DNA of 64,000 bases from Parasphingopyxis lamellibrachiae (GTDB taxonomy: Bacteria; Pseudomonadota; Alphaproteobacteria; Sphingomonadales; Sphingomonadaceae), in assembly GCF_003385775.1 (NCBI RefSeq), contig NZ_QRDP01000004.1, forward strand, positions 2,226,957 to 2,290,956. The letters run 5' to 3'. Both the position numbers and the translations under genes were made by a program. The first letter of the stretch is position 1. The number at the start of each line of letters is the position of its first letter. The notes below the pieces were generated by a model that was not told the DNA's origin, made no database searches, and worked only from the letters and a program-made list of their open reading frames with translations. Positions 9,825 to 19,335 of this stretch are shown in pieces.

Positions 9825-10238
9825 ATGTTGATGAAAGCTGTGTTCCGTTCAAAAGATCTTCGTCGACAGCTCATCCGCTATGCGATCAGCGGTGGCGGGC
9901 TGACGCTTTTCTACTCGGCGATCTATTGGATCGCGGCTGTCCCGGTGGGGATCAATCCGCTGATCGCCAATTGCATTGCCTTTGCGGTTACGGTCGTCCT
10001 CGGCTTTGTCGTTCATTCGCGCTGGAGCTTTGCCGGCCATGGTAGGCGCGACCGGCCGGTCCGCTCGTCGCTGATCTTCCTGCTCGTCAATCTGGCCGGC
10101 TTTGCCCTGAACAGTTTCTGGGTCTGGGCGATCGCCGTCTATTGGAGCCTTTCCCCATCGCTGCCCCTGCTGCCAATTATCTTCATCACGCCCTGGGTAA
10201 GCTTCTACCTCAATCGGCGCTGGACCTTCGGCGACTAG
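9825..10238 (+). CDS. GtrA family membrane protein
   Basis: A 137-residue protein with four transmembrane segments. Conserved GtrA features are QLIRYAISGG at the N-terminus, GFVVHSRWSFAG between helices two and three, and the terminal SFYLNRRWTFGD. Relatives help move polyprenyl-phosphate-linked sugars across the inner membrane for surface polysaccharide decoration. ATG at 9825 or 9831 could start it. It is divergent from the GT-C-like gene and converges with the PAP2 gene with a four-base overlap, so three membrane-lipid-sugar genes are adjacent. Confidence 0.88.
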   Translation: MLMKAVFRSKDLRRQLIRYAISGGGLTLFYSAIYWIAAVPVGINPLIANCIAFAVTVVLGFVVHSRWSFAGHGRRDRPVRSSLIFLLVNLAGFALNSFWVWAIAVYWSLSPSLPLLPIIFITPWVSFYLNRRWTFGD

Positions 10239-11326
10239 GCCTGCGGCGCCAGCCTGGCCCAGGGTTCAACCGGGCGCGCGATGGCGTCCGCCAGCTGCCC
10301 GGCAAACCGCCAAAAGGCCAAGGTTGCAATGGCCGAGACAATTCCGTCGAGCGCATAGTGCCAGCCGAGATAGACCGATCCGACCCAGATCAGCACTGCA
10401 TAGCCGATCATCGCAAAGCCGACCCAGCGGTGTATGTGGAAGGCAGCAATAGCGAATAGCACCGACAGGCCGTTATGGACGGACGGCATGGCCGAAATCC
10501 CGCCGCCGATCACAATTCCGTCGGCACCCCGCGCACCCAGCAATGCGGACATATTGTTGAGCGCCTGAACATGGCCACCTTGGCTTTGAAGGACCGCGTC
10601 ATGCTCCCGCAGCACGGCCATCATGTCGGCATAGCTTTGGTGCGACCCGACGAGATCGTTGAAGAAACAGGGCCCTGCCGAAGGGAGAAGAAACGCCATA
10701 ACGCTGCCAAGCCCGATCCAGACAAAAATATAGCTGAACAGATATTGTGTGCGCAGGCGATAGCTTTTCGCGCCGAGAAAAGCGCAGATAATCACGCCTA
10801 CAGACATTGGCAGGAACCAGGCATGATAGGATGTGTCGATGAACTGCGTGGCTGCTGGCGAACCGAACAGGTTGTGGAAGAAAGCCCAGCCATCCTGCCC
10901 GAAGAACAGCCACTGATCCGCCTCGGCGAGCCACCCGTCATGAGTAAAGGGTTGCGTCGCCAGAATCTTTTGCTTGAAGGCGTTGAAGGCTGTGAGCAGC
11001 ATCGCAAAAAGCAGAGGCGGCCAGAAGGTTCGGGTGAGCCGGTTCTCTTCCCATTGCACACGGAACCAACTCAGTATCACCATGGCCGGCGACGGAGCTT
11101 CCTGGCCGTCTCGCGGCCGGTTGCGCCAGAGCAGAATAGCCAGTCCGAATACGCCGATGGCGAACCACAGCGAAAAGCCTGCGAGCAGATAGTTGCGGAA
11201 CAGCGCGAAGAAGCTTTGGGTCGGCACATCGCCGTTGCCGAGGACCAGGACAAAGAAAAAACCCGTTACGAGAAAACCCCAAAGGGCAGCGCGTGCTTCG
11301 CGAAAGTCCGTCATTGGCTCGCCCAT
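10235..11326 (-). CDS. PAP2-superfamily membrane protein (Aur1/Ipt1-like)
   Basis: A 363-residue protein with several membrane helices. The C-terminal third holds the PAP2 catalytic pattern: ISAMPSVHNGLSVLF with its histidine, then GWHYALDGIVS with the second histidine-aspartate pair. This arrangement resembles inositolphosphotransferase-type PAP2_3 proteins acting on membrane lipids; the substrate is unknown. The chosen ATG begins MGEP; another ATG four codons later (MTDF, 11314) is possible. It lies downstream of acr3 on the same strand after 64 bases but is probably not part of the arsenic response. Confidence 0.8.
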   Translation of the reverse strand: MGEPMTDFREARAALWGFLVTGFFFVLVLGNGDVPTQSFFALFRNYLLAGFSLWFAIGVFGLAILLWRNRPRDGQEAPSPAMVILSWFRVQWEENRLTRTFWPPLLFAMLLTAFNAFKQKILATQPFTHDGWLAEADQWLFFGQDGWAFFHNLFGSPAATQFIDTSYHAWFLPMSVGVIICAFLGAKSYRLRTQYLFSYIFVWIGLGSVMAFLLPSAGPCFFNDLVGSHQSYADMMAVLREHDAVLQSQGGHVQALNNMSALLGARGADGIVIGGGISAMPSVHNGLSVLFAIAAFHIHRWVGFAMIGYAVLIWVGSVYLGWHYALDGIVSAIATLAFWRFAGQLADAIARPVEPWARLAPQA

Positions 11327-11390
11327 GAAATTTCGATGCGTTTCATGGGTGATCGCAGGAAGGTTTAAACTTTTGGTTAAGAAAGGCTTA

Positions 11391-12458
11391 TCAGCTGCGG
11401 AAAGCCGGGCGTGTCCGGTTGGCGAAGGAGACCAGCGACAGCATGACGGGAACCTCGACCAGCACGCCGACGACCGTTGCGAGTGCCGCGCCGCTACCAA
11501 GTCCGAACAGGCCGATGGCGACCGCGACGGCGAGCTCGAAGAAGTTGGAGGTGCCGATCAGCGCGCAGGGAGCCGCGACATTGAACGGCAACCGCCACAA
11601 CCATGCCGCACCATAAGCGAGGAAGAAGATCGCATAGCTCTGAACAAGAATCGGCGCTGCAATCAGCGCGATCAGGATCGGCTGGCCGATGATGACCTGG
11701 CTCTGGAAACCGAACAGTAGCACGACGGTGAGCAGCAGGCCGATAACCGAAAGCGGTTTCAGCTTTGCCGTAAAGGTGAAAACGGCGGCTTCTTTGCCAT
11801 TAGCGCGGCCTAGCAGAGCCCGCCTCGTGATCGCCCCGGCCACCAGCGGCACGACGACATAGAGAGCGACCGAGAGCAGCAGCGTCTGCCAGGGGATCGC
11901 AATGTCGGTAACGCCGAGCAGCAGCGCCACGATCGGCGCGAAAGCAAAGATCATGACGATATCGTTCACCGAAACCTGCACCAGCGTATAGGATGGATCG
12001 CCGCGCGTCATTTGCGACCAGACGAAGACCATCGCCGTGCAGGGCGCTGCGCCGAGCAGGATCAATCCAGCAATATATTGCTCGGCGTCGCCGGGCGCGA
12101 TCAGTCCGGAATATATCCAGTTGAAGAATAGTATGGCGAGCGCCGCCATAGTGAAAGGCTTGATCAGCCAGTTGACGGCCAGCGTGATGATCAGGCCCTT
12201 GGGCATGTCGCCAACATGACGCAGGCTGGCGAAATCGACGCCGATCATCATCGGATAGATCATCGCCCAGATCAGCACCGCGACGACAAGATTCACCGAG
12301 GCATATTCGAGTGCCGCCAGGGCACCAAACAGGCTGGGGAACAGATTGCCCAGCACCAGCCCGGCAAGGATGGAAAGCCCGACCCAGAGCGATAGCCATT
12401 TTTCAAACAGGCCGAGGCCACCCTGTTCGGACGGCGCGGCCGCTGTGCGTGTAGTCAT
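11391..12458 (-). CDS. acr3: ACR3 family arsenite efflux transporter
   Basis: A 355-residue inner-membrane transporter with ten predicted helices that exports As(III). Family hallmarks are [11 protein letters not shown] in helix two, [12 protein letters not shown] with the essential cysteine at residue 140, and [13 protein letters not shown] in helix nine. It is the last of three leftward genes (arsR, arsI, acr3) and follows arsI by 55 bases. Expression is expected to be released by ArsR when arsenite is present. Confidence 0.94.
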   Translation of the reverse strand: MTTRTAAAPSEQGGLGLFEKWLSLWVGLSILAGLVLGNLFPSLFGALAALEYASVNLVVAVLIWAMIYPMMIGVDFASLRHVGDMPKGLIITLAVNWLIKPFTMAALAILFFNWIYSGLIAPGDAEQYIAGLILLGAAPCTAMVFVWSQMTRGDPSYTLVQVSVNDIVMIFAFAPIVALLLGVTDIAIPWQTLLLSVALYVVVPLVAGAITRRALLGRANGKEAAVFTFTAKLKPLSVIGLLLTVVLLFGFQSQVIIGQPILIALIAAPILVQSYAIFFLAYGAAWLWRLPFNVAAPCALIGTSNFFELAVAVAIGLFGLGSGAALATVVGVLVEVPVMLSLVSFANRTRPAFRS

Positions 12459-12513
12459 GGCTTGGTGTTTTCCTTCGCCCCACTCTTACCAGTTATCACG
12501 GGTTGCCCGGCGT

Positions 12514-12963
12514 TCAGCCGCAACAGGCTCCAGCCGGTCCCCGTCTACTTGGAGCGGCGGTTGCAATGTCGGCGAGGGAGGGCCCACTGCCATAATCGGT
12601 GGCTTCGCCATGGGTCAGAAAAGTTTCCCAGACCAGACCGTCCGGATCGCTGATCCAGCTCTTTTCGGATTTTGCGTAGCAGCAGGTCGTTTCGCCCTCT
12701 TCGAGTATTGGGCGCCCGGCCTTTTCAAGCTGGCCGTATACAGCTTCGAGTTCGGCAGGATCCTCCGCCTGGATGCCGAGATGTTCGACGCCCTTTGCTG
12801 CTTGGTTGCCGGTCGAGATCGCGAAATTGACACGCGGATCGTCGAGCATCCATTTGGCATAATCGGCCTTTGTTACGGTCGGTTCGGTCGCGAACAGGGT
12901 CGAATAAAATGCAATGGACGCATCGAGATTATCGACGCCGACATGGACGTGCAGTCTTTTCAT
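12514..12963 (-). CDS. arsI: ArsI/CadI-type C-As lyase
   Basis: A 149-residue vicinal-oxygen-chelate fold protein. HVHVGVDNLDASIAFY carries the first metal ligand, GVEHLGIQ the second and DGLVWETFLTH the glutamate ligand. The segment TTCCYAKSEKSW has the paired cysteines that define ArsI enzymes, which break carbon-arsenic bonds of trivalent methylated arsenicals or roxarsone-type compounds. It ends in a short tail with two cysteines. The ATG overlaps the arsR stop (ATGA), showing translational coupling. Older databases call this family CadI. Confidence 0.9.
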   Translation of the reverse strand: MKRLHVHVGVDNLDASIAFYSTLFATEPTVTKADYAKWMLDDPRVNFAISTGNQAAKGVEHLGIQAEDPAELEAVYGQLEKAGRPILEEGETTCCYAKSEKSWISDPDGLVWETFLTHGEATDYGSGPSLADIATAAPSRRGPAGACCG

Positions 12964-13313
12964 GAGGCTATCCTTTCCAGTGAATCGGTCAATTCGGTGA
13001 CACAGCCTTTTCCGCCGCAGCAATTTTCCATCAGATAGCCGACAAGCCGGTTCATCGCGGCATAGTCGGCGCTGTAAATCAGCGAGCGGCCGTCGCGGGT
13101 GCGGGCGATCAGGTCCGCCCGTTCAAGATGGGCGAGATGGAAGGAGAGAGAGGAATTGGGAAGGCCGAGCCGCTTGGCGATTTCACCAGCCGGCAGGCCG
13201 CCTTCGCCAGCCTGGACGAGCAGGCGAAACAGCGCGAGGCGGTTGGGCTGGGCCAGTGCGGCCAGCGCATCGACCGCATATTTTTCCTGAAGGACGTCAC
13301 TGGTCATGTTCAT
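12960..13313 (-). CDS. arsR: ArsR/SmtB family repressor
   Basis: A 117-residue winged helix-turn-helix repressor. The helix-turn-helix is EIAKRLGLPNSSLSFHLAHL (about 44-63), followed by the wing RTRDGRSLIYSAD. C98, C99 and C104 near the C-terminus (ENCCGGKGC) form a likely As(III) site, located unlike the classical alpha-3 site of E. coli ArsR and like C-terminal-cysteine members. M3 (13307) is an alternative start. It heads the ars operon and has its presumed operator directly upstream. Confidence 0.92.
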   Translation of the reverse strand: MNMTSDVLQEKYAVDALAALAQPNRLALFRLLVQAGEGGLPAGEIAKRLGLPNSSLSFHLAHLERADLIARTRDGRSLIYSADYAAMNRLVGYLMENCCGGKGCVTELTDSLERIAS

Positions 13314-13319
13314 ATTTCT

Positions 13320-13343
13320 ATATTTCCAGAATAATGGAAATAT
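13320..13343. promoter_or_regulatory. ArsR operator dyad
   Basis: A perfect inverted repeat ATATTTCC-N8-GGAAATAT lies six bases upstream of the arsR start. It is AT-rich in a GC-rich background, as is common for ArsR/SmtB operators. The position fits autoregulation of arsR-arsI-acr3. Binding is inferred, not shown. Confidence 0.65.
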
Positions 13344-13399
13344 GTCAAGTGAAGAGGAATTCGCTGGAGATTTAGAATGGGTTTGGACCGGGTTTAAGT

Positions 13400-13486
13400 G
13401 TCAGACCTGACCTCTCAGTTGAGCGCGGTGCCGGGTGGGGGAGCGGGCCGGTGCGGCGCTCAACCGATAGGGTTAGTCTGACAAAA
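13400..13486. repeat. Intergenic palindromic repeat copy B
   Basis: Imperfect inverted repeat: GTCAGAC and GTTGAGCGC at 13400-13426 pair with GCGCTCAAC and GTCTGAC at 13456-13482, about 20 of 27 positions. Its right half matches copy A at about 1.24-1.30 kb, including an exact GGTGCGGCGCTCAACCG and an exact GTCTGACAAAA. It abuts the argG stop codon and separates argG from the arsenic operon. Confidence 0.8.
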
Positions 13487-14710
13487 CTAACGCGTGCGCC
13501 GTCCCAGCAATCTCAGGCGCAATGCATTCAGTTTGATAAAGCCTTCGGCATCGCGCTGGTCATAGGCGCCCGCATCGTCCTCGAACGTTACCACATCCTG
13601 GCTGTAGAGATTATAGGCGACATCCGCCTTGCGACCGACCACATCGACGGAACCCTTGTAGAGTTTGAGCCGGACCGTTCCGGTTACGCCCGCCTGACTG
13701 CTATCGATTGCCGCCTGGAGCATCTCGCGCTCTGGGCTGAACCAGAGGCCGTTATAGATGAGCTCCGCATAGCGCGGCATCAGCTCGTCCTTCAGGTGCA
13801 TTGCGCCGCGGTCGAGAGTGAGCTGTTCGATCCCGCGATGGGCGGAGAGCAGAATGGTCCCGCCGGGAGTTTCATACATGCCGCGCGATTTCATACCCAC
13901 GAAACGGTTCTCGACCAGATCGAGACGGCCGATCCCATGCGTCTTGCCCAGTGCGTTGAGCTTGGTCAGCAGATTGGCAGGCGACAGCGCGACCCCGTTT
14001 ATCGCGACGGCGTCTCCATGTTCGAAATCCATCTCGACATATTCGGGCGTATCGGGTGCGTCCTCGGGATTGTCGGTGCGCGAATAGACATAATCGGGCG
14101 TTTCTTCCCAGGGGTCCTCGAGCACTTTGCCCTCGGACGAAGTGTGGAGGAGATTTGCATCAGTGGAGAAAGGCGCTTCGCCGCGCTTGTCCTTCGCCAC
14201 CGGAATCTGGTGCGCCTCGGCAAACTCGATCAGCCTGCTGCGGCTTGTCAGCTCCCATTCGCGCCATGGCGCGATAACCTTGATGTCCGGATCGAGCCCG
14301 TAATAGCCGAGTTCGAAGCGGACCTGGTCATTGCCCTTGCCTGTTGCGCCATGGGCGACGGCATCGGCGCCGACTTCATGAGCGATCTCTATCTGGCGCT
14401 TGGAGATCAGCGGCCGCGCGATCGATGTGCCGAGCAGGTAGAGCCCTTCATAGACGGCGTTGGCGCGGAACATCGGGAAGACATAGTCGCGCACGAATTC
14501 CTCGCGCAGATCGTCGATAAAGATATGCTCGTCCTTGACGCCCGCCATCTGCGCCTTGCCGCGTACCGGTTCCAGTTCCTCGCCCTGGCCCAGATCGGCG
14601 GTAAAGGTAACGACTTCGCAGCCATATTCGACCTGCAGCCATTTCAGGATGACGCTGGTGTCGAGCCCCCCCGAATAGGCAAGGACAACCCGTTTGATTT
14701 TCTCGGCCAT
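13487..14710 (-). CDS. argG: Argininosuccinate synthase
   Basis: A 407-residue ATP-dependent ligase joining citrulline and aspartate in arginine synthesis. The P-loop [11 protein letters not shown] is at residues 8-18; [19 protein letters not shown] and the YETPGGTIL segment follow. Start and length are family-typical, the start being the ATG before [14 protein letters not shown]. It is divergent from the DUF1801 gene, with 93 bases between. Two TGCGCAA motifs six... bases apart edge to edge lie in that gap and may be regulatory. Confidence 0.95.
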   Translation of the reverse strand: MAEKIKRVVLAYSGGLDTSVILKWLQVEYGCEVVTFTADLGQGEELEPVRGKAQMAGVKDEHIFIDDLREEFVRDYVFPMFRANAVYEGLYLLGTSIARPLISKRQIEIAHEVGADAVAHGATGKGNDQVRFELGYYGLDPDIKVIAPWREWELTSRSRLIEFAEAHQIPVAKDKRGEAPFSTDANLLHTSSEGKVLEDPWEETPDYVYSRTDNPEDAPDTPEYVEMDFEHGDAVAINGVALSPANLLTKLNALGKTHGIGRLDLVENRFVGMKSRGMYETPGGTILLSAHRGIEQLTLDRGAMHLKDELMPRYAELIYNGLWFSPEREMLQAAIDSSQAGVTGTVRLKLYKGSVDVVGRKADVAYNLYSQDVVTFEDDAGAYDQRDAEGFIKLNALRLRLLGRRTR

Positions 14711-14803
14711 CGGCACGCTTCCCGTATCTCTTTGTGATGTAGAAGGACGCGGCCTATTCTCTGCGCAAGATTTGCGCAACACTGGTGATAGGGAAGATCG
14801 ACA

Positions 14804-15226
14804 ATGGCCGAAAACAAGACGAAGCCCAACGCGCGGGATCCCGACGCGTTCATCGATGCCGTCGAACCCGAGTGGAAGAGACGGGATGCCAGGGCGATCT
14901 GCGCGATGATGGAGCGCTTGTCGGGGAAGCCGCCGGTAATGTGGGGCGGTTCGATTGTCGGTTTCGGCCAGTATCACTATAAATATGAAAGCGGGCGCGA
15001 GGGCGATTCCCTCATGACGGGATTCAGCCCCCGCAAGGCCGCGCTCACCCTCTATGTGATGGGCGGCTTCAGGCAGCGCCCCGATCTCATGGAACGGTTG
15101 GGGAAATACAAGACCGGCAAATCCTGTCTCTATGTGAAGCGCCTGAGCGATATCGACCTAGAGGTTCTTGAAGCGCTTATCGCCGCAGACATCGCCTATA
15201 TGCGGGCCAATTACGATACGACGTGA
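14804..15226 (+). CDS. DUF1801 domain protein
   Basis: A 140-residue cytoplasmic protein of the DUF1801 (YdhG-like) family. Recognisable are [23 protein letters not shown] (split here as [10 protein letters not shown] and YHYKYESG), [15 protein letters not shown] and the [16 protein letters not shown] block. The fold resembles the iron-chaperone-like/frataxin-superfold YdhG group; the function is not known. It stands alone, divergent from argG. Confidence 0.85.
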   Translation: MAENKTKPNARDPDAFIDAVEPEWKRRDARAICAMMERLSGKPPVMWGGSIVGFGQYHYKYESGREGDSLMTGFSPRKAALTLYVMGGFRQRPDLMERLGKYKTGKSCLYVKRLSDIDLEVLEALIAADIAYMRANYDTT

Positions 15227-15333
15227 GATTCCGTCGACGAAAAGATGGGCTGCGTTAAACGATCATACAGGCTTCTTCCCATATAGATGCTCCCATCACT
15301 ATACGCCCCGGGGCGTCTGCAGGAGCTTGTCTT

Positions 15334-16101
15334 TTGGATCGTTCACTGGCCATCGGTTTGGCGTCATTCGCTCTGACAGCATCCCTGCTCGCTATTCCGG
15401 CAATCGCCAATCATCACGGCGATGGACATGGGGGCGGGCAGCATTCCAGCGAATCAATAACCCGCGCGCAGATGGAAAGTCGGCTGGCCGAGCGCTTTGC
15501 GGCGGCGGACAGGAACGGCGACGGATCGATCGATCGCAGCGAAGCAGCGGCGGTTCACGCGGCGCGCCGGGCCGACCGGCAGACCCGCCGTTTCGAGCGG
15601 CTGGATGCGGACGGAGATGGAGAGATCAGCCTCGCCGAGCGAGACGCGGCACGGGCAAGCCGTTTCGAACGCCGCCGGGTTCGCCGCGAAGACATGATCG
15701 TCGAAAACCGGAATATGCGTGGCCGGGTAACGCCGGAGCAACTGGCCCAACTCCAGCCCGGAGCGGCGCAAGTGACGGCGACTGAAGATCGCCCTGCTGA
15801 TCGCTACGCACGCCGCAACGCCGCATGGGCAGATGCCGATGCCGATGGGAATGGCGCCTTGTCGAGAAGCGAGTTCGAAGCCCTGTCCAGTGCGCGTCAC
15901 CAACGCCGTGCCGGCCGCAGGGCCGGCCGGTTCGATCGGATGGATAGCGACAATGACGGCCTTTTGTCGCTCTCGGAAATGTCCGCCCGGGCGCTTGCCA
16001 TGTTCGACCGGGCCGATGCCGATAATGATGATGTGGTTACGCGCGCCGAACGCCAGGCCGCCCGCCGGGCTATGCGCGAACAGCGTCGGGCGCGCCGCTG
16101 A
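15334..16101 (+). CDS. Secreted five-EF-hand protein
   Basis: A 255-residue protein with a signal peptide (ALTASLLAIPAIA) and a His/Gly-rich N-terminus (NHHGDGHGGGQH). Five EF-hand loops are visible: D59-E70, D91-E102, D169-E180, D204-E215 and D228-E239. The last has Asp instead of Gly at loop position six, so it may bind weakly. Calcium binding in the periplasm or outside is likely. The start is TTG, supported by AGGAG eight bases upstream and by the lack of an in-frame ATG. A Rho-independent terminator follows. The linkers are unusually arginine-rich. Confidence 0.85.
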   Translation: MDRSLAIGLASFALTASLLAIPAIANHHGDGHGGGQHSSESITRAQMESRLAERFAAADRNGDGSIDRSEAAAVHAARRADRQTRRFERLDADGDGEISLAERDAARASRFERRRVRREDMIVENRNMRGRVTPEQLAQLQPGAAQVTATEDRPADRYARRNAAWADADADGNGALSRSEFEALSSARHQRRAGRRAGRFDRMDSDNDGLLSLSEMSARALAMFDRADADNDDVVTRAERQAARRAMREQRRARR

Positions 16102-16130
16102 AAATTTCCCGCTCCCATAGCGGAAGAGGA

Positions 16131-16163
16131 AGAGCCGGGGCAGCGAATGCGCCGGCTCTTTTC
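16131..16163 (+). terminator. Rho-independent terminator after EF-hand gene
   Basis: AGAGCCGG (16131-16138) pairs with CCGGCTCT (16152-16159), followed by a T run. It sits 30 bases after the EF-hand stop and before the lipoprotein gene. Confidence 0.7.
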
Positions 16164-16255
16164 GTTGAACGGCTGTTTTGCTCGGCCGAATGGCTTGCCG
16201 CCATCGAAAAAAGACAATAGTCGTATTTCTTCGAACGCACTGTTGGAGGCAGGAA

Positions 16256-17053
16256 ATGGGACCGATACAGCGCTTCGCTCTTGGCGCGACAGCGGCTTTG
16301 GCGGGACTGATCGTACCGGGATGCTCCGGTGCCGAAGAAACCGAAGCCGGACTGAGCGTCGAACAGGTGATTGCGCGCCATATCGACGCGATTGGCGGCG
16401 GCGATGCGATTGATGCCATCCGCAACATCCATATCCAGCCGGAAATCGTCGAGCCTGAATTCACCCTGGTCGGCGATTATCGCGCCACGCGTGAGGGCCG
16501 TATGCGCGTGGATGTCTTCATCGCCGGCGAACGTGTGTTCAGCGAGGGCATCGATGGCGACGGAGGCTGGCAGCAGAATGGCGAGGGCGCGGATTTCACC
16601 GACACCTCTCCGCTGGCCCGCGCCGCCCTGGAACGGGGTATCGATTTCAACCTGTTCGGCCTTCACGATCTCGCCGCGCGGGGGCATCGCGCATCCCTGT
16701 TCGGGCGCGAGGAAATTGATGGCGTCGATTATTATGTGATCCATGTGGCGATGGCTGAGGGCTTCGAGCGCTTCTACTATATCAATCCCGGGACATGGAT
16801 GATCGAGCGTCATCGCGAAATCAGCGCGCTGCACCCGGATATCGATTCCGAAGAACGGCCGGCGGAAACCATCGAAAGCAATTTCCAGGAATTTTGCGGC
16901 GTGCTGCGGCCAACCGAAACCCGCAAGATCGACCGGGAAACGGGCGACGAAATCCAGCGCAGCCGGGCCTTTCTGATCGAGTGCAACCTCGATCCCGACA
17001 ATCTGCATATCGGGCGCAATGAACCGGTCGCGGCACCCGTGAACGCCAACTGA
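16256..17053 (+). CDS. Putative lipoprotein, function unknown
   Basis: A 265-residue protein with a lipoprotein signal: LAGLIVPGC, the cysteine following a short hydrophobic core. The mature part begins with ETEAGLSVEQVIARHIDAIGGGDAIDAI, a pattern found in exported proteins with LolA/LppX-like folds, and includes MIERHREISALHPDID. The start ATG is preceded by GGAGGCAGGA, which rules out the longer frame. No enzymatic motif is visible. It may carry or sort lipids, but that is only a fold-level guess. Confidence 0.7.
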   Translation: MGPIQRFALGATAALAGLIVPGCSGAEETEAGLSVEQVIARHIDAIGGGDAIDAIRNIHIQPEIVEPEFTLVGDYRATREGRMRVDVFIAGERVFSEGIDGDGGWQQNGEGADFTDTSPLARAALERGIDFNLFGLHDLAARGHRASLFGREEIDGVDYYVIHVAMAEGFERFYYINPGTWMIERHREISALHPDIDSEERPAETIESNFQEFCGVLRPTETRKIDRETGDEIQRSRAFLIECNLDPDNLHIGRNEPVAAPVNAN

Positions 17054-17100
17054 TGCAAATGTCCTAGTATCACCTGGCGATTTGCGATTAAGTTCGCGTC

Positions 17101-18009
17101 ATGGGAGCGGGGCATTCGCATCACGGACATGGCCACAGCCATGCGCCGGCCGATTTCGGCAAGGCTTTTGCGATCGGCATTTCGCTCAACTCGGCCTATA
17201 TCGTGGTCGAGGCCGGTTACGGATTCGCCATCGGATCGATGGCGCTGCTTGCCGATGCCGGCCATAACCTGTCGGATGTGCTTGGCCTGATAATCGCCTG
17301 GACCGGCGCGACACTAGCAAAGCGGCCGCCCAGCAAGCGCTTCACATTTGGATTTCGCGGGTCTTCGATTCTTGCGGCCTTGTTCAACGCGGTGCTGCTT
17401 CTGATTGCGGTCGGGCTGATCGCACTCGAGGCTATCCAGCGGATCGTTTATCCCGCGCCAGTGGCGGGCGGCACGATAATGGCGGTGGCCGCGATCGGTA
17501 TCGTGATCAACGGGGCCACGGCGATGCTTTTCGCGCGGGGCCGCAAGGGCGATATCAATATTCGCGGTGCCTATCTCCATATGGCCGCCGATGCGGCGGT
17601 TTCGGCCGGTGTCGTAATTGCCGGGGGGCTTATCCTCTGGACGAACGCCAGCTGGATCGACCCCGCCATCAGCCTGTTGATCGGGCTTGTCATCCTGCTC
17701 AGCACATGGGGGTTACTCAAGGATTCGGTGAAGATGTCTTTGGCTGCGGTGCCGGCGCATATCGATCCCGACGAAGTGCGCACCGCGCTGTCAGGGCTTG
17801 ATGGCGTCAGCCAGGTCCATCATCTGCACATCTGGAATATGAGCACGACCGAAACCGCGCTCACCGCCCATATCGTGATGCCGGCCGGCCATCCCGGCGA
17901 TGCCTTCCTGAACCGGTTGCACGCGGACCTGGCCGATCGCTTCCATATCGGCCATTCGACGATCCAGATCGAACAGGGTGACACGGAGGATGGCTGCGAA
18001 GCCTGCTGA
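17101..18009 (+). CDS. Cation diffusion facilitator (CzcD/ZitB-like) metal exporter
   Basis: A 302-residue inner-membrane antiporter. A histidine-rich N-terminus (HSHHGHGHSH) precedes six membrane helices. The metal site residues are in the ALLADAGHNLSD motif of helix two and in HMAADAAVSAG of helix five, i.e. HD-HD-type ligands expected for zinc-selective members. The C-terminal cytoplasmic domain has VHHLHIWNMSTTETALTAH. It exports Zn(II), Cd(II) or Co(II) in characterised relatives. Confidence 0.92.
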   Translation: MGAGHSHHGHGHSHAPADFGKAFAIGISLNSAYIVVEAGYGFAIGSMALLADAGHNLSDVLGLIIAWTGATLAKRPPSKRFTFGFRGSSILAALFNAVLLLIAVGLIALEAIQRIVYPAPVAGGTIMAVAAIGIVINGATAMLFARGRKGDINIRGAYLHMAADAAVSAGVVIAGGLILWTNASWIDPAISLLIGLVILLSTWGLLKDSVKMSLAAVPAHIDPDEVRTALSGLDGVSQVHHLHIWNMSTTETALTAHIVMPAGHPGDAFLNRLHADLADRFHIGHSTIQIEQGDTEDGCEAC

Positions 18010-18045
18010 TTCCGGTGCGGAAATGTGTAATCGCGCGCGCGGGCC

Positions 18046-19287
18046 CTAGCTGGCTTCTAGCGCGGCCTGTTTTTCCGCGGCGATCCGGTCGAGCTCGGCC
18101 CGGCTTTTCTTTTCCGACGCGGATTTCAGTTGTCCGCAGGCAGCCATGATATCGCGCCCGCGCGGCGTGCGGATCGGCGCGCTGATGCCGGCATCGAAAA
18201 TGATTTCGGAAAAACGCGCGATCCGCACCGGGTCCGAACATTCGTAATCAGCGCCTGGCCACGGATTGAACGGTATGAGGTTCACCTTGGCCGGAAGGTC
18301 ATATTGTTTGATCAGGCGGACCAGCTCATGGGCGTCGGCATCGCTGTCATTCTTGTCCTTCAGCATCACATATTCAAACGTGATGCGCCGGGCGTTATTG
18401 GCACCGGGATAATCGGCGCAGGCCTGCAGCACTTCCTCGATCCCGTATTTCCTGTTGAGCGGGACGATCTCGTCGCGCACCTCCTTCGTCACGGCATGGA
18501 GCGACACGGCAAGATTGACGCTGATCTCCTCGCCCGCCTTTTCGATCATCGGAACGACGCCTGACGTGGACAGCGTGATGCGTCGCCGCGACAGGGCCAG
18601 TCCTTCGGCGTCCATCACGACTTTCATCGCATCGCGGACATTGTCGAAATTGTAGAGTGGTTCGCCCATACCCATCAGCACGATATTGGTGAGCATCCGG
18701 CCGTGCGGATCGTAATTGCTGCTCTCGCCAGGCCCCGGCCATTCTTCCAGCGTGTCGCGCGCCAGCATGACCTGGCCGACTATCTCCCCCGGCGTAAGGT
18801 TGCGGACCAGTTTCATCGTTCCGGTATGGCAGAAGCGGCAGTTGAGCGTGCAGCCGATCTGGCTCGAGATACACAAGGTTCCGCGGTCGGCATCGGGAAT
18901 GAAAACCATTTCATAGTCCTGCCCGTCTGCAGTCCGCAGCAGCCATTTGCGGGTGCCGTCTTCCGATACCAGATGTTCCACTATCTCGGGACGTCCGATC
19001 ACGAAATGCTCTTCGAACCAGGGCTGCTGGGCCTTGGCTATATCGCTCATCGAAGAAAATTCGGTCCGTCCGCGATGGTAAATCTGGTGCCAGACCTGCT
19101 TGGCGCGCAGCTTGGCCTGTTTGGGCGCCAACCCGGCTGCCTCGAATACTGCGCGAATCTCGGCGCGGGGCAGGCCCATAATATCTACACGCCCATCTTC
19201 GCGCGCCGCAATTTCGCGGGGCACGGGCACAGGGTCGACCGCGCCGGGGCGGTCCATGGGGGCGGAAGATGCGCTCATGCGGCGCAT
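18046..19287 (-). CDS. rlmN: Dual-specificity rRNA/tRNA methyltransferase RlmN
   Basis: A 413-residue radical-SAM enzyme methylating C2 of A2503 in 23S rRNA and A37 of some tRNAs. The cluster motif [11 protein letters not shown] has the CX3CX2C cysteines; [12 protein letters not shown] and the C-terminal [14 protein letters not shown] with the methyl-carrying cysteine region are present. ATG at 19287 or 19278 could start it. The N-terminus is somewhat longer than in E. coli, as is usual in alphaproteobacteria. Confidence 0.95.
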   Translation of the reverse strand: MRRMSASSAPMDRPGAVDPVPVPREIAAREDGRVDIMGLPRAEIRAVFEAAGLAPKQAKLRAKQVWHQIYHRGRTEFSSMSDIAKAQQPWFEEHFVIGRPEIVEHLVSEDGTRKWLLRTADGQDYEMVFIPDADRGTLCISSQIGCTLNCRFCHTGTMKLVRNLTPGEIVGQVMLARDTLEEWPGPGESSNYDPHGRMLTNIVLMGMGEPLYNFDNVRDAMKVVMDAEGLALSRRRITLSTSGVVPMIEKAGEEISVNLAVSLHAVTKEVRDEIVPLNRKYGIEEVLQACADYPGANNARRITFEYVMLKDKNDSDADAHELVRLIKQYDLPAKVNLIPFNPWPGADYECSDPVRIARFSEIIFDAGISAPIRTPRGRDIMAACGQLKSASEKKSRAELDRIAAEKQAALEAS

Positions 19288-19335
19288 GTAGGGGGTAAGC
19301 GGCGGATTTGCGAGTCGTGTCTTCTGCGCAGCCTT

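Noticed and set aside
13451-14737. Plus-strand frame of about 430 codons opposite argG
   Set aside because: It is entirely antisense to a clear argininosuccinate synthase.
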